Below are positions 37,438 to 47,850 of a DNA stretch of 64,000 nt, one piece after another. The position numbers and the translations under genes are program-made. Source of the stretch: Paraspadella gotoi (lineage: Eukaryota; Chaetognatha); NCBI GenBank assembly GCA_051294375.1, contig CM119267.1, positions 11,299,865-11,363,864 on the forward strand, read 5' to 3'. The notes beneath the pieces are model-generated. The model did not search any database and was not told where the DNA came from. It saw only the letters and a list, made by a program, of their open reading frames with translations. How positions within the stretch are numbered: position 1 is the stretch's first letter; each line of letters begins with the position of its first letter.

Positions 37438-38093
37438 CTTTTTCGTCCTTTCTCCTCTCGTTGGTGTGAGGCTTCATTGGATCGAGGGATCGAGTTGATT
37501 GATTCATTGTGTCCCTCGCGACTCAATGGACGAAGTGTTGGTCGCGGTGGTGAGGGATGGGGTGATCAGAAAGCGGTAATGCCAGCATGCCGACGCGGTT
37601 GATGAGGAGCGCCTTGAGGCAAAGAAAAGGTGGTTTATTGGGTGAAGGATAAAGTTGAATGTTATGTTGAGTTGAGTTGAGTTCCTTTTGTTAACTAACA
37701 TAATAAAATTAAAAATTAAACAACTTATTCGAGCATTAAAAAAAAACTGGTCGAATATTGATCTAGATTTTCGTCGATGACGAAGACATCAACGCCGACG
37801 GCGATTTCGACTCCAGCTAAATTTCCAGTCATCCGGAAAAGCAACAAGAGAAACGACTGCTTTTTTGCTTCAATAAAGAAAAATGACATTTTAGATTTCT
37901 ACTTGAATAAAAACTTTATAGTTTTCGATATACATACAAAAAAAATCGTTCACGTTCGTTTGAGTGTCCAACTGCCCAATAACGCCATCTGGAGGCTCTT
38001 AAGTGACGCGCGCTATTTTTGCCACTCGAACGCCGTTTAGAGGCAGCGAAAAAAAACCTTTCGGCCAACTTCGAGTTTCGTGTCCGTGCATCT

Positions 38094-38094
38094 T

Positions 38095-38124
<30 letters not shown>
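38094..38124. repeat. (TCG)n trinucleotide repeat
   Basis: About ten TCG units. A degenerate GAC-rich stretch follows at about 38347-38430. Confidence 0.95.
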
Positions 38125-38125
<1 letters not shown>

Positions 38126-38874
38126 GTCCGGCGGTTGCGGCGAATTAATCCTTAAAAGGATTCCGGATCGACGTTTTCGGTGTAGCAGGGTTTCTTCGGG
38201 TTTGAGTTTGCAGAATCCACACAGTTCCAGGCAAAAAAGTGCCATTGAAAGGGATTCCATTATCAACCGGAGTGAGCAGCAAGGTTACGCCCGACTGGAG
38301 TGGCTCGTGCGAGTGACACGCCCCTCACTGAGAGCCGCAGCCTCTTCGAAGACGACGACGATGACGACCACAACGACGACTATGTCAACGACCCAGATGA
38401 CGATTACGAGGACGACGAAGACGACGTACAAAGACACACATCGTGGTTGATAAGACGATGTCACGTCGAAGAAAAAACCCTTTCGCCGGCGAACGCCCTA
38501 CTTTTTTAGGTGGAACCGACATCGGAGATGATTGGAACCAGAAAAAGATGAGGAAGAAGAGGAAAAAGATGAGAGGACGGATCAAGAGGATTTCGGAAGA
38601 AGATGAAAGAGATGAGATTATAGATGGTGAAAGTAAGAAAGGATAATGAAAGGTGAGATGGTAGTATAATTGTAATTTTGACTAATAACAGGAGGGGTTA
38701 AATAACTAAAATGATCCTCATATTCAAATAATTTGATTAATACTGATTAGAATATCATTAGAGGGAAAATTGATTATTTTACAATTATTTGTACATTGTA
38801 ATAGGTTTTTTAAGAAAATCTATCACGTCACCCACTTAGGTTTGGAAAAAAAATCGATTATTCAAAGTACATTT

Positions 38875-38889
38875 GAGAGAGAGAGAGAG

Positions 38890-38922
<33 letters not shown>
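38875..38922. repeat. (GA)n microsatellite
   Basis: A GA run with one C interruption. Confidence 0.95.
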
Positions 38923-38925
<3 letters not shown>

Positions 38926-39298
38926 TTAGATCATGAGGCAGCTGGATTTAATCTCTTAATGGCGTCGAAGAGTGAGTTTTGTTTACGATGGTTTATCGCG
39001 ATTTTATCGTTGGGCGTCTTGTAACTCTTTTGGAAAATTGTGAGTAAGAAGTAGAGCAAAACAGAAAAAAGGTTGTTTTATTTAAATTAAAGTACGTGAG
39101 ATGAATCATGGAAAGGAAAATATTAATCTATTAATGCAAATCTTTCAAGTAAACAAAAAATCGTTAAAAAATATATGGATTTGAATTTTTTAAAAATTGA
39201 ACCAAAACTTCTCAAAAAAGAAAAAAAAAATAAATAAAAATTAAAAAATAACACTTATTTCTTTAAATAACATAGTTAAAGTAAAAAAAAAAATTCAT

Positions 39299-41318
39299 CT
39301 AAATATCCTCGTCGACGTCAGCGCCATCTTCACTCCGCTGTGTCAACACGGCGTCTTTTCGACTCCGCAGCAAACACGACGTCGCCAACGACGTCGCCGC
39401 CACGACGTTGACCGCGGCATTGAAGAAAAAAGCGGCGTCGTGGCGCCGGAATCGCTGTAACAAGGCGCCACCTATCGGGGGATCGCGAGAAAGCCCAGGC
39501 CTTTGAAGAAGATGTTTGAATGCCGAGAAGGCTCTCCAGGTGGCGCCGCCCCATCAGGTCAAGAAGGAGAGGCGCTCGAAGGAGATGGGAGACGCTAAAT
39601 AAATTTAATAGTACTGTAAATACAACTATTGAATTTGAAAAGAAATAATAGATATTATAATATGTATTATACATGAAAAGCGAGCCATGAAACACCGCGT
39701 AGACGGCGTAGAGCCAATAGGCGCCGAGAAAGGGCGCCGCGAGATCCACGACGCCGAGGAGGAACAAATGGGCGACGCCGATGAGACGCCAATGACGCCG
39801 GATGGATGGGAGGCTGAGAAGGACGCTGAAGACGAGGCTGGCTGATGAGTGATGATTGGGAAAGCCAGGGTTGGTGGATGTTAAAGTTTTGTCAGGTCGC
39901 GGTCGCGAGTAATTTGAATAATTTGGTGCATTCAACCAGGTTCAATGTTGAAAAGTGACAGATCCAGACAAAGCGTCTGGACGTAAGAGGACTTATTTAG
40001 GATTTAATTGGACTTATTTAGCTTTTGATTCCATTCAAGATAATACGTTTTGTCCTAGAAACCAATATAAATTTTACCGAACATCCACAACCTGCAATGA
40101 GCGTCCCGAATTCGATGGAAACCAGAAGCGCCGCCCGCATGTCGTCGACGCCCCGTTCCACCGCCATCCCGGGCAAGTAGATGGGGGACCAGTAGCCAGC
40201 CGGGCCAGAGATCGTCTGGGTCAAAAGGTAGAGGAGGAAGACGGGGTCTCGAAATAGCGAAAGGTTGAGGCCGAAGACAAAGCATTCGCCGGAAGATGAC
40301 GCGTCTTCAGTCGGCGAAGTGGACGAGAGGATGGGCTTGTTGAGGAAGGCCTTTTGGTCGCTTGACACTATTTTCCTGATAATCGTAAAACAATTTGTCT
40401 TCCTTTCATAAAATGGAGAAACTAAGTTGGTACAAACATCGCAGCTGATTAGGGCTACCGAGACTCGTTAGATCATATCAAACTAAATTTTAATGAAGCT
40501 TCGTCAATCGTCAAGAACATTTATCATGCAAAGTAAGAATTGTAAATATTTATATTCTAGATATTATTTATTTTTTCGTTGCCCATAGCCAAAACATGTG
40601 AACATTGTCGTTGTTGAATTTCATTTTTCTTCAATTCACTGAAAGAATTATAACCCTTTCACCTTTCAGTTTCCTTGTCCGCGCCATTTTTTTCCACGCC
40701 CTTTTCGGGATAGTTTTCCTCTATCCGCCTCGTCAACGCCGCCATGACGAACCCCTGGCCCAAGATTCCCGCCAAGACGATCAACATCCCCCGCCGTCCA
40801 AACTCTTCCGCCAGATACGCGATTAACGGCGGCATGACGATCCCGCCGAGTCCGCCGCCCAAGTAGGTGATCCCCGTGACAAACGGGAGACGTCGGTGAA
40901 AGTATTGCGCCATCGCGATGAAGGAGGCGTTGTAGGTCAGTCCCGCGCCGACGCCGATGAAGACGCCGTAGGTCAAGTACAAAAGCGGCACCGTCGTCGC
41001 GAACGCCGACGCCAGCGCTCCGCCCAAGAAGAAGAAAGAACCGACGAAGATGACGCCGCGCGGAGTCGCGCCGCGATTGATGACGCCGGCGACGATGGCG
41101 CCGGAAGTGTCGCAGAGGCAAAGGGTGACGGAACCGACGCCGACGAGAAGGTCGGCCGACGCCGACGGAAAGCCGCGTTTGAAGATGAGGAGGAGGACGC
41201 CGAAACCCTTTTCGACGCAAGCGAAGATGAGTTGCCAGATGAAACAAGCGAGGACAATGAGCCAACCCGACACGCCCCCTTCAGTTGGAGGGAAGCGACG
41301 AGAGGCGTTCGCGTCCAT
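39299..41318 (-). CDS. SLC16 (monocarboxylate transporter)-like MFS carrier, two frameshifts in last exon
   Basis: A 12-helix carrier of the SLC16 type, expected in the plasma membrane; the substrate cannot be told. Exons on the minus strand are 41318-40663, 40375-40092, 39841-39673 and 39594-39299, with matching phases. Exon 1 holds helices 1-6: GGVSGWLIVLACFIWQ, VEKGFGVLLLIFK (helix 1), then GVFIGVGAGLTYNASFIAMA and YFHRRLPFVTGITYLGGGLG. The loop is exon 2 (SSDQKAFLNKPILSS), followed by RDPVFLLYLLTQTISGPAGY and FGTLIA. Exon 3 reads GVVDLAAPFLGAYWLYAVYA. Exon 4 follows the family (LLDLMGRRHLESLLGIQT), but the frame slips by one lost base near 39505-39512 and again in a five-G run at 39477-39481, after which it continues FFFNAAVNVVAATS to a stop at 39299. 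With these two bases counted the coding length is a multiple of three. Consensus error is more likely than decay. Confidence 0.85.
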
Positions 41319-41656
41319 CTCCGGGTTCGGGCGGAGCGTTGTAGTTTAGAAACTGAGGGGAAAAAGAAAACGTCATAATATTGTTAATAATATTTAATAT
41401 TATATAATATAATATTATTTTATTTCATGTTTTCAACTAGACATCTTTTGAAATATGCTTCCCGAAAATTAAACCTCGGATAGGGTATTACAAAAAGTAT
41501 ATAATATGATAATATCAAGTTAATATCATTGATATTAACTTAATACGCTTTGTATCGTCAAGCACTCTAAATGAAACAAACCACCAACGAATCACCAACT
41601 TTTAAAAGTTAACCAGCATCCTAGTCATGAGTTCAATCTGAACTGGGTCGATCTTT

Positions 41657-41700
<44 letters not shown>

Positions 41701-42337
41701 TATATATATATATATATATATATTTACAAATGTAAGATAGAGGATAAAGGTTAAATAAGATAGGATATTTTCATATAAATCAATTTTTCAAATGAACGGA
41801 GAAAAAATGGTGAAATAAAAAAATTTAAAAAAGAGAAATCAGATTGGTTAAGCTAAGAAAGTAAAATTCGAAATTGACGCTAAGCCGATCGAGAGCGATT
41901 GTGCAGTGAACAAATAATGAACTTTGTTGAAAATAGTATTTAATTTTAAAAGCAAAATTTGAAATCGAAAAAGGTGAAGACCGGTTTTTAATTTGAGCAT
42001 ACGTAGAATTCTCCAGTCGAACCTAAGGAAAAATTGGTTAAATCAAATTAAAAATGTCAAAATCTTTGTCGTCAATCGTTTATCAAAACACAATTGTGTA
42101 ATGGGCCATTCTCGGCGGACTAATGCTCATGAAATGCTCCTTATATCTAACCTTTATAAATAAATTCAGTCTTGAATAGCGATTTACCATTGATACAATT
42201 TTATCGGGTTGCGGCCTAATATCTCATTACTTTTAATTCTTTATGTCTGTTTGTTGGATGTTCATTCTATGTCATTTATTTTGGTAGCCACCCTATATAT
42301 CTTTCGTTGCGTTTTGTTACAAACAACGATTTTTATT
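41319..42337. other. Upstream flank of the SLC16-like gene
   Basis: AT-rich sequence without a supported gene. A GA run (41658-41698) runs directly into a TA run (41699-41724). Confidence 0.6.
41658..41724. repeat. Compound (GA)n-(TA)n microsatellite
   Basis: A GA run of about 20 units is followed without a break by about 13 TA units. Confidence 0.95.
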
Positions 42338-42452
42338 AACAAGTTTGAGCAAACAATTCCGGATTAATTAATTAATTAATTCAAGTTAATTAATTAATTG
42401 GTCAATTAGTTAATTAATTAATTTGATCCGACATTGTTTGCTCCAACTTGTT
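42338..42452. repeat. Imperfect palindrome of about 115 bases with TTAA-rich centre
   Basis: The left end AACAAGTTTGAGCAAACAAT and the right end ATTGTTTGCTCCAACTTGTT are reverse complements with one mismatch. The interior is a series of TTAA units, also largely self-complementary. It resembles a tiny MITE or foldback element. Confidence 0.75.
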
Positions 42453-42509
42453 TGTTTTTAGGACTTTTCGTTTTCGTCCACGACAAAGCAAAAACAACAA
42501 CTGAAGAGA

Positions 42510-42734
42510 CAGTAATTATTGTTATGTGTTAGTGACAGAACCGTTCAATATAAGCAGTCCCTGAGCTTCGGATCAGGCTGCAACACCGAGTTACAGGCGG
42601 GTTAAGCGCCCCGTCCCTCTTAACTGCCAGACGACCACCGGGCTAGAACCCCGGACCTTTGGGTTGGGAGGCGAATGACTTGCCTCCGGCACCAATGGCC
42701 GCTGATGAACGGTTCGTGGATTTTAGTCCACCAT
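42510..42734 (-). repeat. tRNA-derived SINE-like element, copy A (with tRNA-like head)
   Basis: On the minus strand the element has a tRNA-like head: CCATTGGTGCCGGAGG (A-box-like), then ATTCGCCTCCCAACCC (anticodon-arm-like, close to a glycine tRNA with anticodon CCC) and GGGGTTCTAGCCC (a B box with one or two changes). The body continues to about 42510. A second copy lies at 43997-44171 and lacks about 50 bases of the head. The assignment rests on the box motifs and the two-copy structure. Confidence 0.65.
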
Positions 42735-42905
42735 ACAACGATGGCGACGACAACGACAATAACACCGATAACGATTACTTGATTGACTTAAAAAATCATT
42801 ACTTAAAAAAAAAGCTCTAAATGATTTTTAAAATCTGATTAAATATTCGTATAGTACTCTCTCTTAGCCTTTAGATGATATATTAATTGTTTTGAAATTC
42901 TAACC

Positions 42906-43918
42906 ATGTACAGTGTACATTAGAGCGTTCAAAGATAACAAAATATAAGATATTTAATTTCATTCATTATTGTTTTAATGTAATAAGGTCTGAAGAATTC
43001 GATGATGATAACCATTTTTTGGTAAAGTTTCATCTTCCTTGTCGCCAGTGGCGATTTTTGAAGCATATAAGGTGCTATTAAAATGGCGTATCCATTGTAG
43101 AGTATGAGAAACTAAAATTATTAAAATTTTATAAAGGTCATATTTAGCTTATATAATATGAAAATAAAGACCCATAAAATATTTTGGTAAGTTTATTTAC
43201 AAATTTTATATTTTATTAACAGCTTGTTAACTATATTTATTAATAATTAGTAGTTAAAAATAGGCTAAAGTGAAAAAATAAATATTTTGAAATTTTAAAA
43301 CCGGATTTGAATTCCTTGCAAAAAGTTGATAAAAGGAAGTAAAATCCATTTTAACAAATTCTTTCATTAAGTTGGTTAAAAATGTTAAAAACTGTGATTT
43401 TTGTTTAATTTTATTATTTTTGGCTTAAAATTATAGTTTTTTAAAATTTTGACTAACTTAATGACATAATTTTTTAAAAAATATTCTATTTTCTTATATC
43501 AACTTTTTGCAAGGAATGCGAATCCGAGATAAAAATTTTTAAATTTTTATTTTTTAACTTTAGCCTAATTTTTATTCATAATTATTAATAAATATAGCTA
43601 ACTAACTATTAATAAAACATAAAATTGAGAAATAAACTTACCAAAATATTTTTATAGGTCTTTATTTTTATATTTTAAAAGCTCATGTAATTTAAAAAAA
43701 AATTAATAATTTGATTTATCATAACTTATAATGTTTGCCCTATTTTATTAGCATTTTATATACATTAAAAATCGTCATTTCCGACAAGAAAGATGAAATT
43801 ATACAAAAAAATGGTCATCACCATCGAATTCTTCAGACCTTATTACAGTAAAACAATTATGAATGGAATTTAATATCTTATATTTTGTTATATTTGAACG
43901 CTCTAGTGTACATGGTAT
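42906..43918. mobile_element. Foldback (palindromic) element, about 1 kb
   Basis: The two halves are long inverted copies. The left outer part (GAGCGTTCAAAGATAACAAA, about 42925, then AATAAGGTCTGAAGAATTCG) matches the reverse complement of about 43800-43910. The inner parts also pair: AAAGACC-ATAAAATATTTTGG near 43170 with about 43630-43665, and CCTTGCAAAAAGTTGATA near 43314 with about 43495-43515. Arms are about 500 bases with small indels around a loop of roughly 30 bases near 43405-43435. Both ends show CATGTACA. There is no ORF, so it would be non-autonomous. It lies between two direct copies of a SINE-like element. Confidence 0.85.
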
Positions 43919-43996
43919 TTTGGTTAAAAAAATTTTAAAGGAAGGAGGTAAGATTTGGGTACTGTTATGGTTTAATTTTTATTAAAACTGTAGAGG

Positions 43997-44171
43997 CAGT
44001 AATTATTGTTATGTGTTAGTAACAGAACCGTTCAATATATGCAGTCCCTGAGCTTCGGATCAGGATGTAACACCGTGTTACAGGCGGGTTAAGCGCCCCG
44101 TCCCTCTTAACTGCTAGGCGGCCACCGGGCTAGAACCCCGCTGAACGGTTGGTAGATTTTAGTCCACCATA
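43997..44171 (-). repeat. tRNA-derived SINE-like element, copy B (head deleted)
   Basis: Near-identical to 42510-42734 over both flanking parts, but the sequence jumps from the CTAGAACCCCG B-box part straight to CTGAACGGTT, removing the A-box and anticodon-like part. It would have lost internal pol III promotion. Confidence 0.8.
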
Positions 44172-44354
44172 AAACTTACTTTTATCAAGAATTTATTAAC
44201 GATATTGTCAGATAATTAAATTAATCATATAAGATTTCTTAATGCATAATAAAAGCGTCAAAAAGGTAAGAAATACATAAAGTATTTGACAATTTAAGCA
44301 TATTCGTATGTAATGTATCGTTATTATTTATTTATCTCTGTTGTTTTTGTTTCT

Positions 44355-44498
44355 CTCTCACTCTATCTCTCTCTCTCTCTCTCTCCTTTAAACAAGTTTC
44401 ACTTCTTTTCACAACTCACTCAATCTGTCCTCACCTTCAAACCTGTCCTCACATCTGACCACTATTTCTGTCTCACCACTTTGTTGGAAAAACTTTTT

Positions 44499-44529
<31 letters not shown>
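44355..44529. repeat. Two (CT)n microsatellites
   Basis: CT runs at about 44355-44385 and 44503-44529, separated by unique sequence; together they give a spurious Ser-Leu open frame. Confidence 0.9.
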
Positions 44530-44533
<4 letters not shown>

Positions 44534-44570
44534 TCTTCTTTTGCACAAATTTATTATTGAATGTCATATG

Positions 44571-44610
44571 CTGATGAAGGCTTGAAATAAGCAAGCCGAA
44601 AACATGTTCC
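44571..44610 (+). ncRNA. Hammerhead-ribozyme-like motif
   Basis: The core box CTGATGA (44571-44577) is followed by an A, then a perfect 6-bp stem GGCTTG (44579-44584) / CAAGCC (44592-44597) with a 7-base loop, and then GAAA (44598-44601). The next bases AACATGTTC could form a very short stem III with AAC/GTT and place a C at the usual cleavage position. This is the order of conserved elements in minimal hammerheads known from Penelope-like elements and other retroelements. The extra A before stem II and a weak stem I are against activity. An A-rich stretch (AATAAAAAA) follows. Confidence 0.35.
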
Positions 44611-46616
44611 AACTACTAATAAAAAATCGTTGTTAAATTCAAAATTCTTTGCTCTCTCTAAAGCATATTCGTTATAATCTTCCTAAAATTTTGTTTTACT
44701 TACCTGAAAAAAATTAAATAGGTTTAATTTGGATAGTGATGAAAAGCTTAAAATCAGGTGAATATATAAATATATATATATATATAAATATATAAAGATA
44801 TAACACTGTCATGTTCAGAAACGACCGCTGAAAAATATTAACAAGTATGGCTTTTATCGTATGCAATACAATGCGCGCGCATAAAAATGACTAAATGTTT
44901 TGAAAATTCATGACGCCTTGTAGTTGCTTAAAATTTTTTTTTATTGTATATAAAGTAAAAAACTTTAACCACTCATTATTATTGTGTATCAAATCGTTCA
45001 GACAGGGAAGGACATTAGATATAGGGTATAGGGTATAGGGTCTCACCCCTATACTTTGAATCTTTGATGTATATTTGTAATGAGTCTCATTTAGTGACTG
45101 ATTATTAAGAGTAGGTCAAATTTGAAACTTTATCTATTCGATTTTCCAATTTGATTAAAAAGTACTAAAAATTTAAGAAAAATTAAATATGAGGCAATGA
45201 ACGTGTAGCATTTGTTCTCCTCTTTAAAATGAAATAAAATTCAAATTAATTAAAATATTAAAAAATCCCAGACAGCCAAAAAATATTAATAAAAGGTAAA
45301 AAAAGTAGTTGAGAATCAGTTATATTATTTTTTATTGCATAAAAACAAACCCTGTATCTAGTTTTAAAGCATAAAAAATAGAATATTTTTCTAACTAATT
45401 TATTGATATTATTATAATTTTATATTAACTGTAAATTTCTTAAATGAACAAATTTATAAAATCTGCTCATGTTTTGTAAAAAGAATCATCTCCTTATTAT
45501 TTGAAAAGTTACAAAACACCTAATCATTAAACAAATATAAAATCTATACCACTTTGTTTTGATTGATTGTGACTTTGTGAATCATTAAAAGGTAAAAAAA
45601 ATTCCTAAATTAATGGACGAATTTGATGATTTCATTGGGGCAAAGAAATTAATTCTAAAAACCTATTAGAATTTTGTAAAAATTGATTGATTCAAAAATG
45701 CCAGACGGCGAGCTACAAAATGAGCTACAATTTAAATCTTTAGGTTAAGGGATTCTGACATATACAGGAAATATTTCAAACGAGAAAAATCATACTGTAA
45801 TAGTACCAATTTATGCTATCACTTTACATATTAACCCATTCAGTCAGTTTTATCTAATAATTATGACATTAGAGAAACTTTCAGCCTGATTTATGCCATC
45901 AAAAACATTTTCTGTATGTAATTGTCACAAGATCATTCGATTCCCCTACCCCCCGCAAAATAGAAGAGGAAAAAATGAAAAGAAAGCTGGATAGAAAAAA
46001 AAAACACCAAACCAGAACAACTCGGTCCTTTCCCTTATTTAGCCACATTTGGCAGTGCTAAATCCGTATTCCAAACCATTTACAGAACCAAACAAAAACA
46101 AACAAATCCCCCTAGAAAAAGAAGAAAAAACAAAAGGACCCATTAACAACCTTAGAAAACGCAGAGATCTGCCAGAGGGATTCATCGATCGTCGAACCCA
46201 TTGACCTCGAGACGCGCGTTGTTTTCTATTTTCTGTTTTCTGTTTATTTTCCTTGGTTTAAGCGAAGATAGGATTTTTTTTTTATTTTCTAGCGAGATGC
46301 CAATTAACGGCTCGAATCACTCGTAGGGGAGATGGGGGGGAGGGGGGGGGAGAACCTCTGTGGCCGCCATTGTCGCCGTTCAGAGGGATCGTCGCAGGGG
46401 TCGAAGGGGTCATCTCACGGCCCATTGTGGGGGCATCTGGCGACCGATTGTGGCTCATCCATCTTGGAATTATTCTCGCTCTCAATGTCGAGGAGAACCT
46501 CGACATTGTGAGCCTTGGTAAAGGTGATGTGGTGCTCTGGCTATCGTATTTGCTTGATTGTTTGTCCGCCATATTGCTCGAACGCTTGCCAGCTTGTTTG
46601 CCCTTTTTTTTTCTTA

Positions 46617-46626
46617 TCTTTCTTTG

Positions 46627-46667
<41 letters not shown>

Positions 46668-46716
46668 AATCTGTTACTATCTATCTGTCTATTGTCTATC
46701 TATCTATCTATCTATT
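46617..46716. repeat. (CTAT)n tetranucleotide repeat
   Basis: CTAT units with a few interruptions, followed by CTTT-rich sequence to about 46815. Confidence 0.95.
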
Positions 46717-46835
46717 CTTTCTTTTCTTTCTTTTTCTTTTTCTTTCTTCTTCTTCTTTTCTTTTCTTTCTTTCTTTCTTTTTTCTTTTCTTTTTCCTCTT
46801 TCTTTCTTTTCTTCTCTGACATTTCTCACCCCTAT

Positions 46836-46837
<2 letters not shown>

Positions 46838-46902
<65 letters not shown>

Positions 46903-46930
46903 CTCTCTTCCATCTCTCTCTCTCTCTTCC
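46838..46930. repeat. (CT)n microsatellite
   Basis: A CT run with single-base interruptions. Confidence 0.95.
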
Positions 46931-47723
46931 ATATCTCTCTCGATGTGTGTCCCTTTTGCTTCGATCATTCGAAAGGGATTAGAACGCGAGATACCAATGA
47001 CGCGCGCCGGGTGACCTGTTTCCAGGTGTTGCGGATTTCGTTTCGGGTCAGCCAAGAGGTACCACTCGGAATCCAATTGGTAAGCTCCCCTTTGTTCTTC
47101 TAAATAGTCACTTCAGCTCGGTTGTCAGCTCGTGAGCCACATGTTTCTTTAATTAAGAGGCTTAAGAATTTTACAAATCGTGTTTACTCATTTTTTTTAC
47201 TTACTTTTTGCTCGAACTATCCGATTGTCCGCCTCGCCGCCACGTGAGCAATGTTTAGTGTTTACATCTGTGTTTACATCTCCACTTCTCTTAATCCCAA
47301 CTGGAAATTATGATCAAAACAGAAGAATCCACTAAAAAAATGGTTATCAAAAACATTAGTTAAAGGCGAACGGAAAAAAATGTCAAAACGAGTAATTTTT
47401 TTCTGTTTTAAGACTGCATAGTGCATACAAAATGAATATCAAAATAAAATTTAAAGTTTTAATCGAAAGAAATGGCGAGAGTGAAATAAATTAAAAATAA
47501 AAACTAGTTTTTATCTATTCTTTCGGCAAATTATCGTCAAAAAAATTACAAGATCTAAAAAATTCTCGTTTTGGAACCCGTAAAAAAAGGAAGAACCGGT
47601 TTCATATAATACTTATTAGGAAGTGGTTTTTTCATACAATTGAAACATTCTTTGAAATATTATATATATTTATATATATATATATATAATATATAAATAT
47701 ACCAGTGAATAAACGAGACTGTG

Positions 47724-47850
47724 AAAGAGTCTTGATTGTAAGCTTGCAGGGATCTGCTATGTAATTATCTTGTAAGAGTGATGGGGGCCTTAAACCACCA
47801 AAGCCTGTCCTAAGTCAGGGGCAAGATAGCTTATTTATTAAATGAATGGA
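47724..47850 (+). repeat. Dispersed repeat, longer copy
   Basis: Shares its two ends with 35996-36085 in the FReD intron (see that entry) and has about 40 extra bases in the middle. Confidence 0.5.

Noticed and set aside
37500-37625. Minus-strand exon with ALLINRVGMLALPL
   Set aside because: Vague likeness to a mitochondrial complex I subunit, but no convincing motif and weak splice signals.
37776-37820. EF-hand-like piece (VDDEDINADGDFDS)
   Set aside because: Only a short Asp-rich stretch ending at a stop; no helix-loop-helix pattern and no second hand.
42906-43918. CRISPR or phage-type repeat structure
   Set aside because: A single long palindrome with no spaced direct repeats, in a eukaryotic genome.
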